Source: a virus. From it: a stretch of DNA of 21,096 nucleotides. The notes under the pieces were generated by a model, which was not told where the DNA came from, searched no databases, and was given only the letters and a program-made list of their open reading frames with translations. A program made the translations under genes and the position numbers. Where the stretch lies: positions 1 through 21,096 of IMG/VR virus record IMGVR_UViG_3300027848_000117, one strand, 5' to 3'. Numbering within the stretch: the stretch's first letter is position 1; each line of letters begins with the position of its first letter. Positions 11,016 through 18,498 of the stretch are shown in pieces.

Positions 11016-14000
11016 AGCGTTTGCTCCAACTGGAAGGCCAGCGTGTCATCTGCCGCATCGGCCCCGCGGCCCGTGTTGCCTGCCGTGATTTCGGACGTGG
11101 ACACAAGCCGCTCCATACTTACATTAAGCGCCCGCAACTCGGCGCGCAACTCCGCATCGGACTCGCGCGGCGTAAACAACTGGCTGTTGCTGGACCGCGA
11201 CAAACTTCTAGCAAAGTCTTGGCCGGTTGCAAACAGATCCTCATTGACCAAAGACCGCAGGCTGTTGCCCAGCGCGTCGGCCCCGGCGCTGATCTCGGCA
11301 AAGGCGGGCGACAGTTGCATCAAGGACGCGACCAGTCCAGTATTGCCCAGCGCATCGGCTTCATCAATCAGCGCCCGGAATGCGGCCCGTGTGGACGGCA
11401 AGGCGTTGATGCCAAGCGCCAGCATTTCGATGGATAGCAACTCTGTAGCCCGCGCAAGGCGTTCAGCATCGGTGAAGAAATTCTGATAATAGGACTGTGA
11501 CACCGCGTTGAAGTTTTCAAGCGATCCAAACAGGTCCACAAAGGCTGCCGCGGCCCCAGCACCCGCCAGCGATACGGTGTAGGTGTTCAGGCCAAGATCG
11601 GCCATGCGCGCATTGACCACAATCAACGACTGCGCCAGCCTTGTTATGGCGGCCATTGCGCCCTCGCCGTCTTTTTGCAGCGCCTGCAAGCCGGGGATCA
11701 GACCAGCAAACGCGTCGCCCATACGCTCAAACGCATCTATGACGGCTTTTTGCGCGGCCTCATCGGACATGCCACGGGTGGAAACTTGCAGGGTGTGCGC
11801 AAAGCCGTCAAACACCGCCGCGCTGATGCCAAGCGCCTCAGCCGAGTCAACGATGCCGCCCTGCATTTCGCCAATGGCTTTTATCAACGGGTTTGCAATT
11901 TCATCGCTTGCGTTCTGGAAGCTGGTGCGCACCTTCTTGGACAATCCCCAAAACCGCTTGGTTTCAATCGTGCGGAACGTTTGCACCAGCGTATCCATGC
12001 CCCTGACGGTCACGCGCAAGCCTGAGTCAAGCTCCTTGGTTTTCTTTTTGAAAAAGCTGAACACCGCAGCAACGGCAAGCAATGGCGCTGCAATAGCCCC
12101 AATCGCCGTGGATATGCCCGCCAAACCGCCAACCGACAGCCCGCCCGATACAGCGCCCGTAAGCCCGCCCAAGCCGCCGTACACGCTTGTCATGAACCCC
12201 GCGCCAAAGTTTGAACCGATGGTGCCCAGAACGCCGCCAATGCTGCCCAGCATCCCGCCGCCGCTGCCCAAGCTGCCGAGTATACCCAATGGCCCGCCAC
12301 CCCCGGCCGCGCCCGCAAGCGCTGCCCCTGCGCCGCCGATGCCGCCGCCCGAAAAGCCCAGGCCGATCATGATGCGGTTTTTGACGGCCATGGCGATCAT
12401 CTGCGAAAGCATGGATTTGAAGCTGTCCACAATGGACCTGACAAACCCTTTGAAGTCTTGCAGCCCGCCTGCAATGAAGTCACCGAATGCGTTGGATATA
12501 CCGTCAACGCCGCTGATCAAGATGCCCGCTTTTTTCTTGCCAAAATCCTCGGCTGTTCCCGCCGCGTCGGTCATTGCTTTGTTGAACGCCTCAGCCTCGG
12601 TCGCAACCTTTTTAATTTCCTTTGCAGCCTTACCCGCAGCCCCACCGCCCATTTCACCGAGGGAATTGTTTAGCTGATCCGCCGCCGTAACCGCACCCTC
12701 TGTTTCAATAGCGTTCACGACCACCGCGTCACTCAAAGCTGAAACTGCATCGCGCGCCGGTCCGAATGCTGACGATATGGTCGCCGCCGCCGATGTAAAC
12801 GATCCTTGCGCTGCCGCCTGTGCATCCGCGCCCGCTTCGTGAAGCGTTCCCGATACATCACTTGCGCCTTTGGCCAACCCCATCAAAGACGCCCCCACGG
12901 CTTGCATGCCTTCTATGCCGTTCATTCCGTTTGCAATGGTCCAGATAAAATCATGGAAGGCGGTTGCCATTCCAGAAAGCGCGATAAGAAAGCCGCCTTT
13001 CATCAGTGCCCAAACGCCATTCAATGCAGGCGGAACCGCTGCGCCCGAGTCAATGATACCTTGGAAGACTGCCGCCGCAACATCGCCAAGCAGTGACATG
13101 GCTTCACCAAAGCCGCCCACCGCAGTCACAAGCCGCCCAAACATGGCAATCAATGCGCCCGCGCCGACGATCAGCGCGCCGACGCCCGTTGCGATCAGTG
13201 CCGTTTTAAGCAGGGCAAGCGCGCCGGTCAGGGAGAATGTGGCAATCACCGCCGCGCCCATTGCAACGGCGTAAGGCCCAACAAATACCGCAGCAGCAAC
13301 GCCCGCGCTGTATCCGATAATGTCGATATTTTCCACAACTGCCGTGATCACCGGCAACAGCATGGTCAGCGCGTTTATGCCCATCTCAGCCGCCGCAAAC
13401 AGCGCCGTGCCGATAGCTTGGACGGCCGCAAAGAATGCAGGATTTGCCACCGCTGCCGTCAGCCGCTCAATGGACGCGCGCAAGTTTTCAGACCCCGGCC
13501 CGGACAATTCAAACAGATCGCCAAAGGCGTTGCGCAAAGATGCCAGCGCGCCGCCGAGTGTGTTGCGTGCCGCCTCAGCAGACCCGCCAAATTGACGCTC
13601 CAATTCTGCCAGGATAATCGTCTGCGCGCCGATTGTATCGTTGGCCTCGACCATGCCTTTGACCATTTCCTTTTGCGCCTCGGTGAACTGGATCCCGCTT
13701 TCGGCAAGTGCCGCCATTCCTTTGACCGGATCGTTCAACGCCTTGCCTACTTGCAGCGCCGCCGATTTCAGGTCAGTACCCATCGCCGTTGCAAGGTTGA
13801 TTGTGGAAAGGGTGGCAGCGTCAAACTGATCGCCTTTGATGTTGGTGAACGTCAGCAACAGCGCTTGCATTGAGTTGATCGCTTCATCACCAAAATTTGT
13901 GACTTTTTGAAGCGCTGCCGCGTGGCTGTTCAAGTCTGCCACGCTTTTACCAGCCGCGCCGCCTGTTGACGCAATGGCAGCGGCAAGCTGCGCCTGGGCT

Positions 14001-14251
14001 TTCTCATTCGTCACCGTTGCGTCAATAAAGCGGCTAAGCTGTGAACTCAACGCGGCGATACTGACCACGGCGGCCAGTGCGCTTGCAGCCGCTACGGCCA
14101 AGCCCTTACCCATCCCGGAGAATGCACCTTGCGCGCGACCTGCGGATCCGCCAGCCCGATCACCGGCGCCCGCGAACTTGTCCAGATCACCGCTGGCCGT
14201 CCGAACTTCCCGGCTGTCAACCTGTAGCCCGACCGATGCCATATCATCCAT
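11012..14251 (-). CDS. Tape measure protein (1079 aa)
   Basis: The longest gene in the window. The N-terminus (SVGLQVDSREVRTASGDLDK) and the following Gly/Ala and helical segments, including ATGGAAGKSVADLN and LNDPVKGMAALAESGIQFTE, are typical of siphophage tape measure proteins. Hydrophobic stretches occur at about residues 50-68 and 315-375; a Gly-rich stretch lies at about 640-720. The protein sets tail length and is thought to be ejected with DNA. With the rule of about 0.15 nm per residue, the tail would be near 160 nm. ATG 14251 follows AGGGAG by eight bases; an alternative start is three codons in. A large open frame on the opposite strand is only a shadow. Confidence 0.93.
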   Translation of the reverse strand: MDDMASVGLQVDSREVRTASGDLDKFAGAGDRAGGSAGRAQGAFSGMGKGLAVAAASALAAVVSIAALSSQLSRFIDATVTNEKAQAQLAAAIASTGGAAGKSVADLNSHAAALQKVTNFGDEAINSMQALLLTFTNIKGDQFDAATLSTINLATAMGTDLKSAALQVGKALNDPVKGMAALAESGIQFTEAQKEMVKGMVEANDTIGAQTIILAELERQFGGSAEAARNTLGGALASLRNAFGDLFELSGPGSENLRASIERLTAAVANPAFFAAVQAIGTALFAAAEMGINALTMLLPVITAVVENIDIIGYSAGVAAAVFVGPYAVAMGAAVIATFSLTGALALLKTALIATGVGALIVGAGALIAMFGRLVTAVGGFGEAMSLLGDVAAAVFQGIIDSGAAVPPALNGVWALMKGGFLIALSGMATAFHDFIWTIANGMNGIEGMQAVGASLMGLAKGASDVSGTLHEAGADAQAAAQGSFTSAAATISSAFGPARDAVSALSDAVVVNAIETEGAVTAADQLNNSLGEMGGGAAGKAAKEIKKVATEAEAFNKAMTDAAGTAEDFGKKKAGILISGVDGISNAFGDFIAGGLQDFKGFVRSIVDSFKSMLSQMIAMAVKNRIMIGLGFSGGGIGGAGAALAGAAGGGGPLGILGSLGSGGGMLGSIGGVLGTIGSNFGAGFMTSVYGGLGGLTGAVSGGLSVGGLAGISTAIGAIAAPLLAVAAVFSFFKKKTKELDSGLRVTVRGMDTLVQTFRTIETKRFWGLSKKVRTSFQNASDEIANPLIKAIGEMQGGIVDSAEALGISAAVFDGFAHTLQVSTRGMSDEAAQKAVIDAFERMGDAFAGLIPGLQALQKDGEGAMAAITRLAQSLIVVNARMADLGLNTYTVSLAGAGAAAAFVDLFGSLENFNAVSQSYYQNFFTDAERLARATELLSIEMLALGINALPSTRAAFRALIDEADALGNTGLVASLMQLSPAFAEISAGADALGNSLRSLVNEDLFATGQDFARSLSRSSNSQLFTPRESDAELRAELRALNVSMERLVSTSEITAGNTGRGADAADDTLAFQLEQTL

Positions 14252-14256
14252 GCGGC

Positions 14257-14616
14257 TTACTCCCTAAACGGCTGCGGCGTGTTTTTGCCATTCGACTCAA
14301 ACAATTCACTTGCGTAAACCCCGCTCATTTTTTGCAGCCATTCCGCTTCATTACCATCAAACCTCAGCCCTATATTTGCGGCCCATGCCTGAATTTCTAA
14401 GTGGGATAGGGCCACCGACCCCATCCCGCCTTGCATTACCGGCCCGACATCCATCAGCCATTCCGCAAGATAAGCACGAAACGGCAATTCAGGAAAGTCC
14501 GCTTCTTCATTTGCCCGCTCCAAAAAACTCCAGCGTGAGTGCTTTATGTCCTTTGGCTGCGCGCATAACCAAGCGTGCTGACGTGCCCAGAGACAAAGCG
14601 CCTCTAGGCTTGTGCG
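14257..14616 (-). CDS. Frameshifted C-terminal half of the tail assembly chaperone (GT-like)
   Basis: This frame has no ATG or GTG suited for initiation before the conserved part (the first candidate is a TTG at 14523 lacking a spaced Shine-Dalgarno). It is open back to the slippery site at 14616-14622, in the -1 frame relative to the upstream chaperone. It adds 119 residues, starting RTSLEALCLWARQHAW and ending FESNGKNTPQPFRE, giving a 266-aa fusion. The region ALSHLEIQAWAANIGLRFD is typical of the 'T' part of tail assembly chaperones. Fusion products of this kind bind the tape measure protein and tube subunits during tail assembly. Stop is five bases before the tape measure ATG. Confidence 0.78.
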   Translation of the reverse strand, partial: RTSLEALCLWARQHAWLCAQPKDIKHSRWSFLERANEEADFPELPFRAYLAEWLMDVGPVMQGGMGSVALSHLEIQAWAANIGLRFDGNEAEWLQKMSGVYASELFESNGKNTPQPFRE

Positions 14617-15056
14617 AAAAAATTGGCCCGATCCTTCAAGAACTCAGTCACTTCGTCAAGAATCGACGGATATTTGCGGTAAATGGCAAACGCCGCGTCT
14701 TCGGAAAACTCTACCGGCTTGCCGTCAAGGCTCAGGTTTTCCCAGCCGATTGTCTGATCGACGGCAGCTTGGACGATACCCTCTTGACCTTCATCAATCA
14801 CCGCCCCGATCTGCGCCGGGCTCATTTTGGCAAAGTCCATTTTGCCGCCGCGCCGCTTCAGAATGTCGGTTGCGCGCTTGCGGGCTTTGGCTTTGGAAGC
14901 TGATGCGTCCATGCCGATCAGATTGATGCGCATAGGCTTGGTCGGATTGGGCACGCCGTTCTCGTCTGTGACGTATGCGGGCGCGTCGGTGCGAAGGTTG
15001 GTCAGGTGCAGCCAAGCGCCGTGCTCTGCCGCTGATACTGAGTCGAAGCAATCCAT
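14604..15056 (-). CDS. Tail assembly chaperone, unshifted form (G-like, 150 aa)
   Basis: ATG at 15056 follows AGGA by eight bases. The 150-aa product (MDCFDSVSAAEHGAWLHLTN at the start, KYPSILDEVTEFLKDRANFF near the end) lies between the major tail gene and the tape measure gene, where gpG-like chaperones are found. Its length is close to lambda gpG (about 140 aa). Three codons before its TAG is the slippery heptamer that would direct a fraction of ribosomes into the downstream frame. The TPTKPMRINLIGMDASASKA type N-terminal domain fits chaperones of alphaproteobacterial phages but I cannot name the exact family. Confidence 0.82.
   Translation of the reverse strand: MDCFDSVSAAEHGAWLHLTNLRTDAPAYVTDENGVPNPTKPMRINLIGMDASASKAKARKRATDILKRRGGKMDFAKMSPAQIGAVIDEGQEGIVQAAVDQTIGWENLSLDGKPVEFSEDAAFAIYRKYPSILDEVTEFLKDRANFFAQA
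14616..14622 (-). promoter_or_regulatory. -1 ribosomal frameshift slippery site, T TTT TTC
   Basis: On the minus strand the zero-frame codons read AAT TTT TTC GCA CAA GCC TAG. The heptamer T TTT TTC (14622-14616) fits X XXY YYZ exactly, so both tRNAs can re-pair after a one-base backward slip. The -1 frame then stays open for 119 codons to the tape measure gene. The TAG four codons beyond the slip may help by pausing. Confidence 0.78.
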
Positions 15057-15109
15057 GGTTTATATCCTGCGGTTTAGGTTAAAGTCGGGGGATGCGGTAA
15101 ACCACGCCT

Positions 15110-15133
15110 CACCCCCCTGGCCTGCGGGAGGTG
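15110..15133 (-). terminator. Hairpin between major tail and chaperone genes (attenuator candidate)
   Basis: In minus-strand RNA CACCUCCC pairs with GGGGGGUG (8 bp with one U-G pair, 8-base loop), starting six bases after the major tail stop in the 82-base gap 15057-15138. The G-U pair exists only in the minus-strand RNA, so the structure favours the late transcript. No U-tract follows, so it would reduce rather than end transcription, or protect the 3' end of the major tail mRNA. The abundant tube protein upstream and low-copy chaperone downstream fit such a step-down. Confidence 0.45.
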
Positions 15134-15138
15134 CAGGA

Positions 15139-15582
15139 TTACGGCGCGGCGACTTCCACATCGGCGCGCGTGAACTCAATATTGCAGCTTGCCATATTGA
15201 CCGACCCGACCGACTGGCCGCGCGGGAACGACATGACTTTGCCCATGATGTAACGGATCGACCCGTCGCTGCGGGTTTCGCGGAAGCTGATTTCGTCCTT
15301 GGACGCCAGCGCGGCAAGCAAGATAATCTGACCCGCATTGGCGGAATCATAGCCCAGCGGGACCGTGATCGAACCGTAGTTCAACTCGCCGTGAAACTTG
15401 TTTACGATGCCGGTTTTCAGCGGCGTGAACGTGACCGGCGAATATGCCGCGCCAAACTCGGGAACTTCAGAAACCTCCCCGACTTCGACAAACGACAGCG
15501 CAACGTATCCGGCTGCGTCAAATGTTGCGGGGGTGGCCGCCGAGACGGACAAAAACCCGCCGATGCCTTCAGTAAGTGCCAT
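15139..15582 (-). CDS. Major tail (tube) protein
   Basis: A 147-aa protein from ATG 15582, eight bases after AAAGGA. It starts MALTEGIGGFLSVSAATPAT, has EVGEVSEVPEFGAAYSPVTF and ends NIEFTRADVEVAAP. The 'G.V..vPeFG' and 'G.I..KFHGELNYGSI.VPL' segments are usual in short siphophage tail tube proteins. Size and position (after the terminator, before chaperone and tape measure) agree. It polymerises into the tail tube. It is separated from the next gene by an 82-base gap with a hairpin, so it is probably expressed at a higher level. Confidence 0.83.
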   Translation of the reverse strand: MALTEGIGGFLSVSAATPATFDAAGYVALSFVEVGEVSEVPEFGAAYSPVTFTPLKTGIVNKFHGELNYGSITVPLGYDSANAGQIILLAALASKDEISFRETRSDGSIRYIMGKVMSFPRGQSVGSVNMASCNIEFTRADVEVAAP

Positions 15583-15619
15583 GATAATTTCCTTTCAATG
15601 GCGTAGATAGGCGGGATGC

Positions 15620-15844
15620 CTATTTCAGAACCGGCAGAATGCCGTTGGTAAACTCGACAAAGACTTCACCGTCCGCGTCGGAGGCGTTGGCCACCGTGCC
15701 GGAATAGGTGACACCGTTGGGCATTGCAAAATGCAACACGTCGCCAGCCTTTGGTGTTTTGCCTTTGTAGATCATGGCGGGGGTTGTGCCAATCGGCGTG
15801 GGCATTGTAACGATGCGGGCGCCTGTGATCGGTTTGGCTTTCAT
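15620..15844 (-). CDS. Small beta-rich protein between tail terminator and tube genes (74 aa)
   Basis: The ATG at 15844, two bases after the tail terminator stop and ten after AAGGA, is preferred over an upstream in-frame start at 15877 lying inside that gene. The 74-aa product alternates hydrophobic and polar residues (TGARIVTMPTPIGTTPAMIY, then GDVLHFAMPNGVTYSGTV and EVFVEFTNGILPVLK), as in a small beta-barrel. No named family recognised. Gene order suggests a minor tail or tail-completion part, but a moron is also possible. Confidence 0.68.
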   Translation of the reverse strand: MKAKPITGARIVTMPTPIGTTPAMIYKGKTPKAGDVLHFAMPNGVTYSGTVANASDADGEVFVEFTNGILPVLK

Positions 15845-15846
15845 GG

Positions 15847-16284
15847 TTACGGTGTCCTTTGAAAGATTGCGCGGCAACGTATGGAAACGTTCTTGCGAAA
15901 GTACGCACCATCCATTCCGCCCGGTTGTGGGTCGCCCATTTCCGCCACCTGAATTTGACCGCTTCCGGCAGACAGTACCAGATCAATGGGGAATTGGTCA
16001 ATGATGCGCTGCGCCTGGTCGTCAGCCTCATCCTCGAACGTGCCCTCTTGCACAAACACCGCTACAAACAGCCGAACGACCATGCGGCTTGACTTGGACA
16101 AACCGAAACGCTCAGGAGGGGTAAAGGTAAAATATGCCAGCCAATAAGGGGGCTTAGGCGTGACATATTGCAATGACGGCGCGTCATAAACCCCCGGCGC
16201 GTTCTCGCCCCAAACGATAAGCGGGGCGGACGGCGTGGCGGCAAGGCGCGTGCGCAGCGCGTTTTTGATATCTTTGTGATTCAT
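15847..16284 (-). CDS. Tail terminator-like protein (DUF4128)
   Basis: A 145-aa protein from ATG 16284, which overlaps the previous stop (ATGA); an extension to 16335 would run into that gene. It has the tail terminator fold's order: N-terminal helix (IKNALRTRLAATP), then WGENAPGVYDAP, strands YWLAYFTFTPPERFGL and MVVRLFVAVFVQEGT, a helix with DEADDQAQRIIDQF, and a final strand (VSIRCRAIFQRTP). This is typical of DUF4128. Such proteins cap the tail tube and join it to the head. Confidence 0.75.
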   Translation of the reverse strand: MNHKDIKNALRTRLAATPSAPLIVWGENAPGVYDAPSLQYVTPKPPYWLAYFTFTPPERFGLSKSSRMVVRLFVAVFVQEGTFEDEADDQAQRIIDQFPIDLVLSAGSGQIQVAEMGDPQPGGMDGAYFRKNVSIRCRAIFQRTP

Positions 16285-16682
16285 CCTACGGCCGCCTTTG
16301 CTTTTGCAATAGATGCCCGCACAATCGCGGGCCATTGATCGACGGCGCCTTCAACAAAATGCGCGCCCGGGCGGCCCTCACGGCCGTTGTTGACTGCCGC
16401 CGCATATTCTGCCGTCCATGTGAATGTTGCCACGTCACCGCCCTTTATTCCGGCCGCTGCCATGATGTAAGATTCCGCGCCCTGCCCCGCCGCGCCACCA
16501 GCTACCGATGATGTCAGGCTGTTGCGCAACATGCCCGTGTCAACCGGCATGCGTCCGCCTTTGGCCTTTGGTGTTTGTGCCACAGCCACGACAGATTGAG
16601 TCGCGTCTTTCAGCACGGCGTCGATCCGGCGTTGTGTCTTTTTGGTCCACTGGTCCAAATTTGCAAAAGTGTATTTGACCAT
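16281..16682 (-). CDS. HK97 gp10-like neck/head-tail joining protein (133 aa)
   Basis: ATG at 16682 overlaps the head morphogenesis stop (TGATG) and has CGAGG upstream; a longer frame to 16886 is a shadow of the upstream gene. The 133-aa product contains KGGRMPVDTGMLRNSL, then FTWTAEYAAAVNNGREG and PGAHFVEGAVDQWP. 'VDTGxLRxSL ... Y...V..G ... FxxxAxxxW' is the HK97 gp10 pattern. Proteins of this family act at the head-tail junction. Confidence 0.83.
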   Translation of the reverse strand: MVKYTFANLDQWTKKTQRRIDAVLKDATQSVVAVAQTPKAKGGRMPVDTGMLRNSLTSSVAGGAAGQGAESYIMAAAGIKGGDVATFTWTAEYAAAVNNGREGRPGAHFVEGAVDQWPAIVRASIAKAKAAVG

Positions 16683-17719
16683 CAGGTCAACCTCGCAAAG
16701 AAGTTGATACGGGGCTCCATATAGCAGCGGCAATTCACAGTTTCCCCGGCAGGTGCCCCCATGGAAGTGTCGCCGGGATACATCATCTGAAACCCACCAA
16801 CCATGAACGCATCGCCCTGCCCCACAACCTGTCCGTCCGCGCCCGCGTGCGTCTCGCGCGTGCGGGCGTCGCCCGTGGAATCCCACGCCCGAACCACGTC
16901 CTCAGCCCGCACATCATTGTTCGGGTTTTCGATCAGTTGGTCCAGCGCCTCTTGCCGCCCAGCGTTCAAAGCCTTGAGCGTTTCGGTCCGGGCAATTGTT
17001 TCGCCACGCAACGCAAGCAGCCGGTCCGAATAACGCCCGGCGATACGGTCAATGTCCGCCTGCCCGACAGATTTGCCGTCCGCCATGGCCCGGCGCACGA
17101 TCCCATCAAAGCGTTTGTCGCGCCGCGTGCGCGTGAAATAATTTGCCATGCTGGCCGGGTCCGACAATTCGCCGCGCATAGATTGCACATAGCCCGCCTG
17201 CTTGCTGTGCAGCCCCACCAGCCCACCTTGCCGCGTACCGTTCACCATGCGCCCGCCGATGTCCAGCGCGGTCCTGCGCGGCCCTGCGCCCGCCTCCAGC
17301 CCCGTCCTGATGGTCTGGGCGATCAGGACGCGCGTGTCGTCTATCACCTCAGTCACCAGCCGGGATCCAAGATCCAGCGCGATCCGTTCTGCCCGCGCGT
17401 TCCGGCCGCCAAAGGATTGCACAACGCGACTGCCAACCGGTGCGCGGCGGGTGGCGTGTTGAAACGCGCCCATCTGATAATTGCCGCCAGCCGACAGCGC
17501 CGCGGTGATTGCTGTATCGGTGCGGAACAGATCGGCCGCATCAAACCGCAGCGCACGGAACGCCGCGTCAACATCACCGCGCGCAATGGCAGCTTCAAGC
17601 GCCGTCATATCTGCCTGGCTTTGGACCTGGCGCATGGCCGCGACAAACTCCGACCGGACGCCCGGCCAGGTATCATCCAGCAGCTTCAGGAACCTTAAAC
17701 GAGTGTCACGTGACGCCAA
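16682..17719 (-). CDS. SPP1 gp7-like (Mu F-like) head morphogenesis protein, restarted copy
   Basis: A 345-aa minor head protein. The C-terminal domain has ETIARTETLKALNAGRQEAL, AWDSTGDARTRETHAGADG and AGETVNCRCYM, the signature of the SPP1 gp7/Mu gpF family, thought to bind the portal and DNA during assembly. The frame opens with TTG 17719, six bases after the strong Shine-Dalgarno GGAGGG, and overlaps the 3' end of the HNH gene by 25 bases. The first codons (MASRDTRLRFLKLLDDTW) repeat the RDT-R motif of the remnant at 18538, in the same reading frame 819 bases away. The original start was therefore probably the ATG at 18538, with this TTG as replacement. Confidence 0.85.
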   Translation of the reverse strand: MASRDTRLRFLKLLDDTWPGVRSEFVAAMRQVQSQADMTALEAAIARGDVDAAFRALRFDAADLFRTDTAITAALSAGGNYQMGAFQHATRRAPVGSRVVQSFGGRNARAERIALDLGSRLVTEVIDDTRVLIAQTIRTGLEAGAGPRRTALDIGGRMVNGTRQGGLVGLHSKQAGYVQSMRGELSDPASMANYFTRTRRDKRFDGIVRRAMADGKSVGQADIDRIAGRYSDRLLALRGETIARTETLKALNAGRQEALDQLIENPNNDVRAEDVVRAWDSTGDARTRETHAGADGQVVGQGDAFMVGGFQMMYPGDTSMGAPAGETVNCRCYMEPRINFFARLT

Positions 17720-18402
17720 GTCTTGCCCTCCTGAATGTTGCGAATAGCCTTTCGTGTTACCCCAAAGTCTTTGGCAATACGTGAGGCTTCTGATTTACAC
17801 GATTGATACGCGTAAATAGCTTGGGTGTCATTAAGTTTAGAGTTACCGCCAGTCTCTCCACGGGCAAGCGTTTGGTCTATCAACTTGTCCGCCTCGTTTT
17901 CTTGCCGGGTCGCCCATCGCAAATGCCTTGGGTTGATGCACCCAGGGTTATGACAAATTTCAGGTGCATGTGCGGCAAAGTGAAAATCACTTGGTCTTGG
18001 CCGCCCCGAAAGCATCAGTACGACTCGACTTACGTTGGTTTGCTTCCCTTGCATTACTACTCTGGCATATCCGCCCGGATTTTTATTAAAAGGCCATTCA
18101 ATGCAACTGTCCGTTGCTGAACTCACTGCGGAATCGACAAACGACAGCGGGTCTCCTTCTTTTGCTCTACGTCTGGCAACGTGAGGTGAACCATTAACTT
18201 TCAATCTATAAGCATGTTTCCCACACAACCCGCCTTGCGTTATAGGGCCTGTGCAATCGTCAACACTGCACGGCGTCCTACCCGGTAACTTAACTTTGTC
18301 AGGATTGGCACGTCGCCATTGTGCGTAATGAGTATCACACCGACCTCTTGCGAGACGCTTCTTGCCGCAACCTTCAATTTCACATATTGTATGGGTAGCC
18401 AT
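17695..18402 (-). CDS. HNH homing-type endonuclease with paired zinc fingers
   Basis: A 235-aa protein from ATG 18402, seven bases after AAGGA. N-terminal: two zinc-finger-like repeats, C7-C12-C22-H25 and C45-C50-C60-H63, each with the pattern C-x4-C-x9-C-x2-H. Middle: HNH_3-like motif H145, N152, N157, H160, N169 (HNPGCINPRHLRWAT, then QEN). C-terminal: helix-turn-helix-like part (SEASRIAKDFGVTRKAIRNI) ending EGKTWRHVTLV, common in HNH and NUMOD homing enzymes. It would cut a related phage's head gene and be copied in. The gene is AT-richer than neighbours. It has a promoter-like sequence in the remnant upstream and overlaps the restarted head gene. It is unrelated to the HNH-AP2 enzyme at 4710 beyond the HNH core. 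Confidence 0.9.
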   Translation of the reverse strand: MATHTICEIEGCGKKRLARGRCDTHYAQWRRANPDKVKLPGRTPCSVDDCTGPITQGGLCGKHAYRLKVNGSPHVARRRAKEGDPLSFVDSAVSSATDSCIEWPFNKNPGGYARVVMQGKQTNVSRVVLMLSGRPRPSDFHFAAHAPEICHNPGCINPRHLRWATRQENEADKLIDQTLARGETGGNSKLNDTQAIYAYQSCKSEASRIAKDFGVTRKAIRNIQEGKTWRHVTLV

Positions 18403-18431
18403 TTTTGATCCTTTCCCGATCAGATTGGTTA

Positions 18432-18465
18432 GGGCCAGCCGGTGCTGATACACTGTGTCTGGCCC
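18432..18465 (-). promoter_or_regulatory. Hairpin in the leader of the right HNH cassette
   Basis: On the minus strand GGGCCAG (18465-18459) pairs with CTGGCCC (18438-18432) in a perfect 7-bp stem with a 20-base loop. The predicted start of the local promoter (about 18463) lies inside the 5' arm, so the full hairpin would form in read-through transcripts but not in local ones. A second small stem (TGATC/GATCA) surrounds the Shine-Dalgarno of the HNH gene. Confidence 0.45.
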
Positions 18466-18469
18466 AAAC

Positions 18470-18498
18470 ATTTTACACTACATCCCTTGGCAAGCCAA
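18470..18498 (-). promoter_or_regulatory. Promoter-like sequence of the right HNH cassette
   Basis: On the minus strand TTGGCT (18498-18493), 17-bp spacer and TAAAAT (18475-18470). The -10 overlaps the stop codon (TAA, 18475-18473) of the truncated head-gene remnant, as the left cassette's -35 overlaps its remnant's stop. The -35 is part of an inverted repeat CTTGGC-TT-GCCAAG. Confidence 0.45.

Noticed and set aside
11583-12677. 364-aa open frame opposite the tape measure gene
   Set aside because: Pro/Ser/Ala-rich translation typical of the complementary strand of a GC-rich gene; the tape measure is unmistakable on the other strand.
17705-17714. Ten-base palindrome GTCACGTGAC at the head gene restart as the HNH cut site
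   Set aside because: A single short palindrome could be chance, and homing HNH enzymes mostly use asymmetric sites. Noted only as a possible binding point.
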